Below are positions 8,505-17,075 of a stretch of DNA of 64,000 nucleotides, one piece after another; position 1 is the first letter of the stretch, and each line of letters opens with the position of its first letter. Location of the stretch: positions 186,001 to 250,000 of the forward strand of contig NZ_SJPY01000001.1 of assembly GCF_007860185.1 (NCBI RefSeq), read 5' to 3'. A program made the translations under genes and the position numbers. The notes beneath the pieces were generated by a model that worked only from the letters and a program-made list of their open reading frames with translations, made no database searches and was not told where the DNA came from. The DNA is from Novipirellula aureliae (GTDB taxonomy: Bacteria; Planctomycetota; Planctomycetia; Pirellulales; Pirellulaceae).

Positions 8505-9491
8505 TTAGCCGACCGAGATTCGCTTAAATTCGACGATCTCGACATCGGGACTAAAGTCGTTGATTGCTGCTTCCACCGTCTTGGTGTCGTCCAAGGCGTA
8601 GACTTGGCTTAGCAAGCAACGTTCTTGATCGAGGAGGGTATTGTCCGACACGAACCGTTCAAGCTTTCCAGGCAGGATCTTATCCCAAATTTTCTCAGGT
8701 TTGCCTTCGGCTTTCAATTCGGCCTTGATTGCTTCCTCGGCTTGCTTCATCACTTCGGGCGTCAGTTGTCGTCTACTGGCGTACTGAGGAACATTCTTTT
8801 GGGGTTTACCCAGATTTTCACGTTCATTGGTCTCATTTTCCGCAATGATTTGAGCCCGCAAAGCTTCCGCTTCCTTGGTTACAAATTCATCGTCGAATTC
8901 TTCGGGGCGAAGAATGGACGGGTTCATTGCTGCGATGTGCATCGACACCAAACGGAAGAACGAAGCTGCTTCGTCGCCCTTGCCGCCATCTTTGTAGGAC
9001 AGCAACACACCGATCTTACTTCCTGCGTGGATGTAGGACGCCAAGTTTTCGCCCTTCGTTCGCTTGAAGTCGATGACTTGAATTTTCTCGCCGATCACGC
9101 CCGTTTGAGAAACCAGTTTTTCACCAACGGTTTCGCCATCGAAATCGAGTGCTAAAACGTCCTCGATGCTGTCTGCATCGCTCTCGAACGCGACGTCCGC
9201 GATCCGATTGACGAAGGCAATGAAGTCATCATTCTTAGCGACAAAATCGGTCTCGCAGCCAATTCCAATCAGAATACCTTCGCTTCCACTATCGTTGACC
9301 TTGGCGACAACGATGCCTTCGGAGGTTTCTCGGTCGGCGCGTTTTGCAGCAACCTTTTGGCCCTTTTTCCGCAGGTAGTCCATTGCTCCATCAAGGTCGC
9401 CGCCTGATTCGGTCAATGCGGCTTTGCAATCCATGATGCCAGCGCCGGTCGCTTTTCGTAAATTACTGATGTCTTTTGCTGAGATAGACAT
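8505..9491 (-). CDS. tsf: Elongation factor Ts
   Basis: A 328-residue nucleotide-exchange factor for EF-Tu. The N-terminal UBA-like domain carries the family signature (LRKATGAGIMDCKAAL and GDLDGAMDYLRKKG), and the first dimerisation domain follows (IGCETDFVAKNDDF). It is longer than the roughly 283-residue E. coli protein, the extra length lying in the second half. A purine-rich ribosome site (GAGGAAGAG) stands immediately upstream of ATG 9489-9491. It is downstream of rpsB on the same strand, the classic pair, separated by 215 bp containing an inverted repeat. Confidence 0.97.
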   Translation of the reverse strand: MSISAKDISNLRKATGAGIMDCKAALTESGGDLDGAMDYLRKKGQKVAAKRADRETSEGIVVAKVNDSGSEGILIGIGCETDFVAKNDDFIAFVNRIADVAFESDADSIEDVLALDFDGETVGEKLVSQTGVIGEKIQVIDFKRTKGENLASYIHAGSKIGVLLSYKDGGKGDEAASFFRLVSMHIAAMNPSILRPEEFDDEFVTKEAEALRAQIIAENETNERENLGKPQKNVPQYASRRQLTPEVMKQAEEAIKAELKAEGKPEKIWDKILPGKLERFVSDNTLLDQERCLLSQVYALDDTKTVEAAINDFSPDVEIVEFKRISVG

Positions 9492-9552
9492 TCTCTTCCT
9501 CGTCTAAACAGTGAGTTATGTATAAGGTGTAGTTGATGTAGCCGTCGTTGAT

Positions 9553-9606
9553 GTCGCCTAGGCCTCTAGCCTGTGCAGATCGCCAAGGCTGGTGAGCCTA
9601 GGCGAC
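9553..9606. repeat. Inverted repeat between rpsB and tsf
   Basis: GTCGCCTAGGC at 9553-9563 is perfectly inverted at 9596-9606; pairing continues imperfectly inward (CTCTAGCCT against AGGCTGGTGAG). The stem would form in the rpsB-tsf transcript. It may be a transcript-processing or attenuation structure, or simply a dispersed repeat; the sequence does not decide. Confidence 0.75.
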
Positions 9607-9706
9607 GTTGTGGTATTACGCATTCCGCGTTCAAAGCGGGCGGAATGGATTTAGATGCAGAAGACTTTAAAATGTTCGCCTGCCAATGCAGCAGGCCCTA
9701 TTCACT

Positions 9707-10513
9707 TTAACCTTCACTTGGTGCCGCTTCGGCACTGGCGGCTGCGACCGCTTCGGCAGGAGCTGCTGCAGCAGCCGCTTCGGGCTGTGGCTCCGCTTCT
9801 TTGCCGGACGCGATTGCGGCTTGCCCCTTGCCTGCGATGACCGCATCGGCAAGTTGCTTCAAGATCAACTCGATACTTCGGATCCCGTCATCGTTACCTG
9901 GAATCGGCAAATCGATCAATGATGGATCGCTATCGGTATCGATCAAAGCAACCGTTGTAATACCGAGCCGTTTGGCTTCCCGAACCGCATTGCGTTCCTT
10001 ACCAGGATCGACGATGAACAAGCACTCCGGCAACCGATTCATGCTGCGAAGACCATTCAGGTTTCGGTACATTTTGCGGTACTCGCGATTCAAAGCGGAC
10101 TGCATCTTTTTGCTGTAGTTGTCCCATTCACCGCTGGTTTTCATGCCCTCGAGTTCTTCGAGACGAGTCAAGCGACTGCGAATGGTACGGAAGTTTGTCA
10201 ATGTCCCGCCTAGCCAACGTTCACTGACGAAAGGCATTCCACAGCGAAGCGATTGTTCTTCCATCGCTTCACCCGCTTGGCGTTTGGTGCCAACGAACAA
10301 GATCAAGCTGCCGCCCGATGCGACTTGGCTAAGGTATTTCTTCGCTCGCAGGAGTCCGCGGAGCGTTTCGCGGATATCCATAATATGAATCTGGCTTTTG
10401 CGGCCAAAGATGTACGGAGCCATCTTTGGATTCCACAAACTGGTGCGGTGCCCGAAATGGACGCCCGCTTCGATCATTTCTTGAACAATTGGACTCGAGG
10501 GATTGGTTGCCAT
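9707..10513 (-). CDS. rpsB: 30S ribosomal protein S2
   Basis: A 268-residue small-subunit ribosomal protein. Family motifs are clear: [19 protein letters not shown] near the start, [13 protein letters not shown], and the later [24 protein letters not shown] and IDTDSDP. Start at ATG 10511-10513 (MATNPSS); the open frame runs 12 codons further back without support. The last 35 residues or so are a low-complexity Ala/Glu-rich tail beyond the conserved core. First gene of the rpsB-tsf pair. Confidence 0.97.
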   Translation of the reverse strand: MATNPSSPIVQEMIEAGVHFGHRTSLWNPKMAPYIFGRKSQIHIMDIRETLRGLLRAKKYLSQVASGGSLILFVGTKRQAGEAMEEQSLRCGMPFVSERWLGGTLTNFRTIRSRLTRLEELEGMKTSGEWDNYSKKMQSALNREYRKMYRNLNGLRSMNRLPECLFIVDPGKERNAVREAKRLGITTVALIDTDSDPSLIDLPIPGNDDGIRSIELILKQLADAVIAGKGQAAIASGKEAEPQPEAAAAAAPAEAVAAASAEAAPSEG

Positions 10514-10804
10514 GGAATTCTGTTTCAAACCTTTTCTAGGGTTAATCAATGCCGTTCGCTGCGGGCTACGAGCTGTACCAGTATCATTGGCAAAGCCAGA
10601 GCATTCGAATGTTTCACAGTCATATTCACCGTCAAAACCGTGAAAAAACCACGATTAAGTAGGTGTGAAACCACTCGCCATGCGCCCTTCGTCCCAAAAT
10701 GCAGCGGCAAAAATGGGTAAAAGGAAACGGTCCACATCACGGACCGATCCCGAGGAAGTCGCAAAGAATAGTCGTTTTGCACGTTTTGAGCAAGAGGAGC
10801 CGTT

Positions 10805-11518
10805 CTACTCAACGACTCGTTTTCCGGCCAGCTTTCGCTTTTCGCGGACCACTTCGATCGGGTCGGCCGGGAAGAGGAAGCCACGACTTTCAAGCAAACG
10901 TTTGATTTTAAGAAGATCCTTCGCCAATGGCGTGTCGGGTTTGGCTCTACCAAGCTGCCGTTCGATCGCATTGCCCATTGTCACACCATTGACGGTCGAG
11001 AAGTGGACGTCGGCTCCTGATTTGATGAGATACTCAACATGTTCGAATTTCCGTCTCTTCAACGCAGCATACATCGCCGTCGCATCGAGAGCATCGCGAG
11101 CATCGAGATTGGCCCCCGCTTGATGCAGCCGACTGAGCGTTTTGATGTTCGGTGCCTCGACCGATCCAAACACAAGCGGTTCCTCCGATGCGTCTTTCGT
11201 ATTTGCGTTGACCCCCGCTTCGAGTAGCACGCGAAGCCAGCGGTCATCGTCACTACGTATAGCGGTTCCGAGCGGTGAGCCGAGTCCTGAGACAGCGATG
11301 GCCGGATCGGCCCCTAGTCGAATCAATTCTTTGACAGCCGGTTCTTGCTCGTGAACCATCGCGAAGAACAGAAACGTCATGTCGTGCCGACGCGGTTGAC
11401 TCAATTCAAGCCCCGCAGCAGATTGCCGGATTCGCTCAACATCGCCTGCTTCGATCGCTTCGCCTAGTTCGCGATCGCGCCCATCAAAAAAAGTCTTCGC
11501 GGCTGGTTTTTTTGTCAT
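10805..11518 (-). CDS. Ankyrin-repeat protein, possible immunity protein
   Basis: A 237-residue protein with about five ankyrin repeats between residues 20 and 215; repeat-like segments include KELIRLGADPAI, RVLLEAGVNANTKD, LHQAGANLDARDALDATAMYAAL and EYLIKSGADVHF. No signal peptide or membrane segment is visible, so it is probably cytoplasmic. Start at ATG 11516-11518, 13 bases after the stop of the PAAR-lipase gene, indicating co-expression. Ankyrin proteins next to secreted toxins often bind them; in this place an immunity or chaperone role for the lipase is plausible but is inference from position only. Confidence 0.85.
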   Translation of the reverse strand: MTKKPAAKTFFDGRDRELGEAIEAGDVERIRQSAAGLELSQPRRHDMTFLFFAMVHEQEPAVKELIRLGADPAIAVSGLGSPLGTAIRSDDDRWLRVLLEAGVNANTKDASEEPLVFGSVEAPNIKTLSRLHQAGANLDARDALDATAMYAALKRRKFEHVEYLIKSGADVHFSTVNGVTMGNAIERQLGRAKPDTPLAKDLLKIKRLLESRGFLFPADPIEVVREKRKLAGKRVVE

Positions 11519-11531
11519 TTCGTTTTCCAAG

Positions 11532-12854
11532 TTAGCAATTACAAACGTCGCCGGTCGCCTGCTCAACGATCTCTTGAGCGTCCTTCAATTCGGACTCCAT
11601 CCCTGGAAGGACATCCCCCATGAGGTGACGACTAACCGGGTCGATCGATGAAGCGGGAATCGTTCGCTTCGTTCCTTTCGCATCGGGGGCGACCGCGCTG
11701 ATGCCGACCTTTCCCAAACCACCCATGACCGCTCCGGGGAAACCGCCTACGGCCCAACCGGCAGCCATCGCGGCACTGGTTCCTTTCCAACCCTGTTCTT
11801 GAACACCCGTCAACACTTCCCCGTCAACTTGATAGGCGTTGATATCGGTTGGCTGCTCTTGGCCACCATATCGGTCGACGGTTTTCGAATGAAGTCCCGC
11901 GGCATTGAAGGTCGTCCCATCGGAACCGCTGGCCGACGACGCCGCCGACGCAAGTCCCCCACCGAGAGAATGACCTGTCATTTGAACGCTGCCCTCGTTG
12001 CCACTATCACCGATCGCGGTCCCGATATTAACAGCGCTTTCGTAATAATCCGAGTACGAGTTGGTCCCCTGGGCAAAGTTATTCTTCCAATCTTCGCCCG
12101 AGGTCATCGTCGTTCCTTTGAACGCAATCGATGGTTTCATCGAATCACCAAAAACAGCGGGGTCGGGTTCATACATTTGAGATTGAAATCCCGATTTTTC
12201 CGGGTTCGACAAATCCTGGGGTTTCAATCCATACTTGCTTAGCGCAGCAGGGTCATTCGAGATATTTTTCCACCCTGGCGGTGGTGGCGCATCAGGATCA
12301 TAAACGTGGGCGGAAAGCTTTGCATATTCCGCATCCTTTTGCAGCCGATCCAAGTCCTTGGCGGCTTGCTGAACCACCGGGTCGTCCGACTGCTCGCCTT
12401 GCTTGACCAGTTCTTGACGGCACTTGAAACACGCTTCCGAGCTAAGCGACCCAGCGGCTCCAGCCCCTGCGGTCGGCGGGACGCCTCCCATTCCGAGATC
12501 GCCGATCAGCACGGTTCGGGTCGCAGCCAATTTCGGATCACCCAGAAAAACGCCGCATGCACCGACGTCCATCGACGGGGCCCAGCGCGCCGCGGGCATG
12601 TTGTGGATCATGACGGTGGCCGAGCCTTTGACGATCGGCGGCTGTGGCCCTGGGATCGGTGGATGGATCGGACCGCCGCTGGTCGCTCCGCTGCACATGC
12701 AGCAGCATCCGACATGCGCCGCCGGCATCATTTCGATCAAGACGGGCATTGCCGCGCAGAACGGACAGGGAGCAGGTGCTTGAGGGCCGATCACGCCCGA
12801 TGGAACGAGCATATCATGAGTGATCGGGTCACCGATTCGTGCAGCAGGAAACAT
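11532..12854 (-). CDS. PAAR-like (DUF4150) - class 3 lipase fusion, putative type VI effector
   Basis: A 440-residue two-part protein. Residues 1-125 are PAAR-like (FPAARIGDPITHD; GSATVMIHNMPAARWAPSMD; GVFLGDPK), the type that caps a VgrG spike; this part is rich in cysteine (C30, C33, C50-C52, C54, C100). After a linker with CFKC, residues 175-420 are a class 3 lipase-like fold: SIAFKGT oxyanion strand, nucleophile S296 in MTGHSLGGG, and candidate partners D344 (YQVDGEV) and H410 (VSRHLMG). There is no signal peptide, as expected for type VI cargo. It lies 39 bp after the FHA gene and 13 bp before the ankyrin gene. Phospholipase activity is inferred from the fold. Confidence 0.85.
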   Translation of the reverse strand: MFPAARIGDPITHDMLVPSGVIGPQAPAPCPFCAAMPVLIEMMPAAHVGCCCMCSGATSGGPIHPPIPGPQPPIVKGSATVMIHNMPAARWAPSMDVGACGVFLGDPKLAATRTVLIGDLGMGGVPPTAGAGAAGSLSSEACFKCRQELVKQGEQSDDPVVQQAAKDLDRLQKDAEYAKLSAHVYDPDAPPPPGWKNISNDPAALSKYGLKPQDLSNPEKSGFQSQMYEPDPAVFGDSMKPSIAFKGTTMTSGEDWKNNFAQGTNSYSDYYESAVNIGTAIGDSGNEGSVQMTGHSLGGGLASAASSASGSDGTTFNAAGLHSKTVDRYGGQEQPTDINAYQVDGEVLTGVQEQGWKGTSAAMAAGWAVGGFPGAVMGGLGKVGISAVAPDAKGTKRTIPASSIDPVSRHLMGDVLPGMESELKDAQEIVEQATGDVCNC

Positions 12855-12893
12855 CGTCTCGCCTCCCCTTTAAAATATAGATCATAAGTCTTC

Positions 12894-13913
12894 TCATCCG
12901 TTTCGTTGCTTCCATCCCAATGATGCCAAACTTTCCTGTAAGTCGTTTTGTGTAACGATTGCCCACCCCTTTCCCTCATCGGTTTCGACGAACACGCCTA
13001 CCAATTCCTTCAATAGGGAAGCAGCCATATCGGCGGTCGTTTCGGTCAATTGAGGCAAACACGCTTTGGGACGAAGGTAGACGCCTGTCGATTCTCGAAT
13101 CGATTCAATGGCCTTTTCATCCGCTGGCTTTGCCAAAACCAAAACGATTTCGTTCTTCCCAAATGCTTCATCGACCAGCGACATCCGATCAACCACCTCG
13201 TCCCCAGTCAAGCAAATCGGAGCCGTCATGCGGCGTGGAGGTTCTTCCATGTAGTCGAACAGGAATTGCTCGAGCGGCACCGTATCACGTTTTTCTTGTT
13301 CGATCGCTTTAGGTTCGACGATCAAGATACTGCGATAAAGATGGCACAAACCTGCTGCGATCAAACTTGGTTTTGAGGTGACCGCTCCACGATAAATCCA
13401 AGTTTCGGCCTCGGTCTTGGTTACGGTATAGGTCACGCCCGGATGGACGCCGGCCACCGTCCGGGTGGGGGAGAACGCGTTTGACACCGCTGGCGATTCC
13501 GGTGGCATTGGCGTTATCGGAACAGCCAAACGCTTCCCTGAAGCCGCGGGTACCATAGGGGACGCCTGCTCGACCTTCTGGGTTAGGGGCGGAACTGCCA
13601 CCGACGAAGCACCCTCTACTTCACAAAGCAATCTTGTTGAGCCCGCTTGGATCACATCGCCATCGGACAACACGGCTTCCTCAACAATCACCCCGCCAAC
13701 GTTCAGCCCATTAGCGCTTTGCATATCACGGATCAGACAGCGATAAGTGTCCATGACAATTTCAAAGTGATTGCTCGACATCCTTTGATCATGCTCGAAC
13801 GGCCAATCACAAAGGAGCGAGCGACCGACCAGCAAACGATCACCAGGCCGAATCGCTCGACGCTGGCCATCCTGCAAGCCTCCGTCGACTCGAATGGTAA
13901 CTCTTAATGCCAT
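12894..13913 (-). CDS. FHA-domain protein of the VgrG cassette
   Basis: A 339-residue protein with an N-terminal forkhead-associated domain (about 15-100): LLVGRSLLCDWPF, the Ser/Asn-His pair SSNHFEI and the NGLNVGG loop are the phosphothreonine-binding landmarks. A Pro/Ala-rich linker follows (about 105-165), then a C-terminal region (about 170-335) that I do not recognise; its layout of helices and short strands would suit an adaptor domain such as DUF4123, but no diagnostic motif was seen. Spacing is 15 bp from the gene before and 39 bp to the PAAR-lipase gene. FHA proteins in type VI systems regulate or scaffold assembly, so a cargo-loading or regulatory role is likely. Confidence 0.85.
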   Translation of the reverse strand: MALRVTIRVDGGLQDGQRRAIRPGDRLLVGRSLLCDWPFEHDQRMSSNHFEIVMDTYRCLIRDMQSANGLNVGGVIVEEAVLSDGDVIQAGSTRLLCEVEGASSVAVPPLTQKVEQASPMVPAASGKRLAVPITPMPPESPAVSNAFSPTRTVAGVHPGVTYTVTKTEAETWIYRGAVTSKPSLIAAGLCHLYRSILIVEPKAIEQEKRDTVPLEQFLFDYMEEPPRRMTAPICLTGDEVVDRMSLVDEAFGKNEIVLVLAKPADEKAIESIRESTGVYLRPKACLPQLTETTADMAASLLKELVGVFVETDEGKGWAIVTQNDLQESLASLGWKQRNG

Positions 13914-13928
13914 AAAATCGCTTCTACC

Positions 13929-14882
13929 TTACTTGAGTAGGATATTGGAACGAATGACAGACTGAAAATACTCGTGAGCCATATCCCAATCATTCATCAA
14001 AGCTTCAGCCTTTCGGGCCTTCGGTTTGGTGGGACTATCCCTACCTGTTTCGCGTACCAATGTGGAGACCACTTTTGTCTGGATTGCACCAGCCATTGGT
14101 GCTAAAAAGCCCCCGTTTTGAGCGTGCTTCCTGAGCGTTTCTTCAAGTTCTTTCAGTAAAAACACAGCGTTCCAGTAACTTGCCACCAAGACGGTGCCTT
14201 CGGCGATAGCTTCCTCGTAGATATCATCGGCGAATGTCGCTTTCACACCGAAAGTAAAATTGTAGATCGATTCATTGCGAACTCGACCATCTTGCCATTG
14301 TTTTCGCAAGCTCAACCCGAATCCAAGGAGTCCATACATATCGTCAACGTAACGATTCCACTGCTCTCTTTCTTTGGCATACTTGACCAAGAAGGCATCA
14401 AGTTTTGCTCCCGTCTCCGCGATGCTGCTGATTGTATTGTCGACCGTCGCTTGTAACTTTTCGGCCTTCGCAGTGCTGGCGAGGAAGATCTTTATCAGCT
14501 CGACATGGGGTTTATGCAGGACCAAATAGGGATGGTTTGAAATAAGCTTTGCATGAATACCACTGACACCGAGCAAATGGATGACGCTATTGGGGATCGC
14601 ACCGTAAGCCTCATCGACCGCGGCAACGGTGCGAGTGGTTGGGTGAAGCAGATTGCCAATTCGGGTCCCGATCGACTTCGCCTTTTTGAAGCGATTCTTG
14701 ATTTGATTGAGTTCAGCGATCTCCGGCAATTCTTTCGATAGATAGTCGAGCATCGCTTCGGCTGTCTTGATGCTTGCTTTCTTCAAAAGTGTGTTTTCTT
14801 TGGGCTTGCCTGTCGGTTGCCTTGGCTTCGATGTGGTCGTCGTTCCCACGCTCGTCATGCCTCGGATGCCAGTATCGGTCAT
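13929..14882 (-). CDS. Unknown protein in the VgrG cassette
   Basis: A 317-residue protein of unknown family. After a Thr/Lys/Pro-rich, disordered-looking front (1-35) it is predicted mostly helical, with an amphipathic stretch at 40-75 (IAELNQIKNRFKKAKSIG) and long helices in the middle (about 120-175). No signal peptide or clear membrane span is seen, though segments near 90-125 are fairly hydrophobic. It lies 51 bp after vgrG and 15 bp before the FHA gene, so it belongs to the cassette. By position it could be an adaptor or chaperone, a second cargo, or an immunity protein; the sequence does not choose between these. Confidence 0.75.
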   Translation of the reverse strand: MTDTGIRGMTSVGTTTTSKPRQPTGKPKENTLLKKASIKTAEAMLDYLSKELPEIAELNQIKNRFKKAKSIGTRIGNLLHPTTRTVAAVDEAYGAIPNSVIHLLGVSGIHAKLISNHPYLVLHKPHVELIKIFLASTAKAEKLQATVDNTISSIAETGAKLDAFLVKYAKEREQWNRYVDDMYGLLGFGLSLRKQWQDGRVRNESIYNFTFGVKATFADDIYEEAIAEGTVLVASYWNAVFLLKELEETLRKHAQNGGFLAPMAGAIQTKVVSTLVRETGRDSPTKPKARKAEALMNDWDMAHEYFQSVIRSNILLK

Positions 14883-14933
14883 GAAAATTCTCCAACAAGA
14901 CTGTAAATGAAGATCGATCGAAGAAAGAAAGTA

Positions 14934-17075
14934 CTAATGATCGGGAACCCAAGCTTGTGCTGGTTCACTCGGATCCGCCTCATTCGCTTCTTCAGGATCT
15001 TCGGGACTGCATCCACTGCCACTCCCAGCAGCACCGCCGGAGTTGATTTTGACCATCATGCCTTGGATCGTCACACCGGCTGGCCCGATGTCGACAAAGC
15101 CGCCTGGCCCGACGAGAGACAACTGTGCGCCAGCTTCGATGATGACCTTCATCCCAGCTTTCAAGTGGATCTCTTGCCCAGCTTCAATGGCTTGTTTCAT
15201 TCCGACTTTGGTTTGCCGATCTTTGCCGATATTTTCGGACAAGCTTCCACCGATCTTGATTCGCTCGTCCTTTGCAACGGTACGGTCATTCCCCTCACCA
15301 ATCGATTCGGTGCGTTGTTTTTCGATCACAACATGATGGTTACCACCCTCGTCAGCATCCCCATTGCCGACGCATATCTCGTAATTGCCTTCGATCTTCT
15401 CGATTTGATCTTTTTTCACATTGAGATGTTTATCTTGATAAACCATCTCTTTCTGGCTGCCACCTTTTTCACCGTCTTTTTCCCAGCCGATAATTTGGTG
15501 ACGATTGCCGTAGATCCTTTCTTTCGAATCATTTTTGACTCGCGTGTCCATATTCTTTTCAGCCTGCATGTAAAGCCGCTCTTCATTCTTCAAATCCTCG
15601 AAGGTCAGCTCATTAAACCCTTCTCCTCCTTTCGATGAATTCGTGCGAATTGTCATCCGCGTTTTGTGGTCCGGCAACGGATAATGAGGTTTATTGTTTG
15701 CATGGTAGACGCGACCCGTTATCAAAGGACGGTCGGGGTCCCCTTCCAAGAAGCTAACGACTACCTCTTCGTCGATCCGTGGCAGATAGTTGACTCCGAA
15801 CCCGGCCCCCGCATGCCCTTGTGAAACGCGAATCCAACAACTGCTCTTGTCATCGTATTGTCCGTAGCGATCCCAGTGAAATTGGCATTTGACCCTCCCA
15901 AACTCATCAGGATAAATCTCTTCGCCTTCGGGCCCTGTGACAATCGCCGTTTGGATTCCGCTAATCGTCGGCTTGGGAGTCGTTCGTGCCGGCCGAAATT
16001 CTTTATCGGCCGGAATACACGAAAAACTGTTCTGGTAATCGAATGGTGGTGCGCCACCTGAACTTGTTTCGTAGGCCATCGCTTCGTGTGCGATATGATG
16101 GATCGATGTGATCACAACTTCGGCTCCCTCTTCGGCCGAATCGCGATGGACGCCAACCTTGAACTTTCCGCCCGTCCCAAACGATCGACATGTGCTTGAT
16201 GATGAGATCAATTCGTGGCGTGTCTCTTCCGATTCTTGCCGGATTCGCGTTTCCACATCGCCATCTCCCTTCTCAGGGTACTCACCGGGATAGTCGTAGA
16301 CCTCGTAGTCGCTAATGTTGGGCAAATTGATCGCCGTTTGTTGTTCCGTTTCGAGGTGATTCGATGGCGTTTTGAAGTTGTAGTCTCGCTGCGAGTATTT
16401 ACCTGGCACGTATTCGAAACGCCGTTCCCAACTATCGAGATGATCATCGACGGCGATTTGCGAGATATTGGGTGGATAATCAACCTTCGATTCGGGCAGA
16501 TCGTAAACACCGTGCTTATGATCGGTGATGACCATTTGGTGCGAGTTTTGGCTGTGCTTGAAATAGTAGTAGATCCCTTCTTGCTCCATCAATCGCGAAA
16601 GAAAGTTGAAGTCTGTCTCGCGGTATTGGACGCAGTATTCCCATTCCTTGTGCTGCAGTTGGAAATCAGGCTTGTAATCCGCAAAGCCAAAATCTCCTAG
16701 CACCTCATCGATAATTTTCGGGATTTCCATTTCTTGGAAAATTTTGCAGTCGCTCGTTTGGGTCAAGAACCACAACCAGGGAACGACTTCGATTCGGTAG
16801 TTCCGTAGGCCCTTGACGTCCACGTCGCCGCGTGCCAGCTGGTTGACGTAACCATGCCAATACCGTTTGCTACCATCGCCAGTTAGAACGTTCCAGCAGA
16901 CGGCTTTGCCAACCATTTCCTCCGCTTTGATCTTCGTGTTTTCACTGATCAAATCCAATTGATAGTGAAACAATCGACTCATCTCCTCGCTTCCCGAAAA
17001 CCCTGTCAAAAACACCTGGTCTTCGCCGAGCGGCGTACTGATTTGCAATTGGCGATTTTTTTGTAGCTTGGCCAT
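14934..17075 (-). CDS. vgrG: Type VI secretion tip protein VgrG
   Basis: A 713-residue VgrG. The gp27-like base (about 1-370) has LTGFSGSEEMSRLFHYQLDL, the usual phage-like front, and FNFLSRLMEQEGIYYYFKH. The gp5-like OB region (about 390-490) has DEFGRVKCQFHWDRYG and SCWIRVSQGHAGAGFGVNYLPRIDEEVVVSFLEGDPDRP, the strongest family landmark. The C-terminal part (500-680) is the repetitive beta-helix spike. The last 35 residues are an acidic Gly/Ser/Pro/Glu tail (GCSPEDPEEANEADPSEP) with no catalytic domain, so this is a structural spike meant to carry separate cargo. It is the first gene of a five-gene unit ending with the ankyrin gene. Confidence 0.95.
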   Translation of the reverse strand: MAKLQKNRQLQISTPLGEDQVFLTGFSGSEEMSRLFHYQLDLISENTKIKAEEMVGKAVCWNVLTGDGSKRYWHGYVNQLARGDVDVKGLRNYRIEVVPWLWFLTQTSDCKIFQEMEIPKIIDEVLGDFGFADYKPDFQLQHKEWEYCVQYRETDFNFLSRLMEQEGIYYYFKHSQNSHQMVITDHKHGVYDLPESKVDYPPNISQIAVDDHLDSWERRFEYVPGKYSQRDYNFKTPSNHLETEQQTAINLPNISDYEVYDYPGEYPEKGDGDVETRIRQESEETRHELISSSSTCRSFGTGGKFKVGVHRDSAEEGAEVVITSIHHIAHEAMAYETSSGGAPPFDYQNSFSCIPADKEFRPARTTPKPTISGIQTAIVTGPEGEEIYPDEFGRVKCQFHWDRYGQYDDKSSCWIRVSQGHAGAGFGVNYLPRIDEEVVVSFLEGDPDRPLITGRVYHANNKPHYPLPDHKTRMTIRTNSSKGGEGFNELTFEDLKNEERLYMQAEKNMDTRVKNDSKERIYGNRHQIIGWEKDGEKGGSQKEMVYQDKHLNVKKDQIEKIEGNYEICVGNGDADEGGNHHVVIEKQRTESIGEGNDRTVAKDERIKIGGSLSENIGKDRQTKVGMKQAIEAGQEIHLKAGMKVIIEAGAQLSLVGPGGFVDIGPAGVTIQGMMVKINSGGAAGSGSGCSPEDPEEANEADPSEPAQAWVPDH

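Noticed and set aside
10805-17075. Prophage origin of the VgrG cassette
   Set aside because: No integrase, capsid, portal, terminase or other tail genes flank it, and no tRNA or direct-repeat attachment site was seen; a type VI reading fits better.
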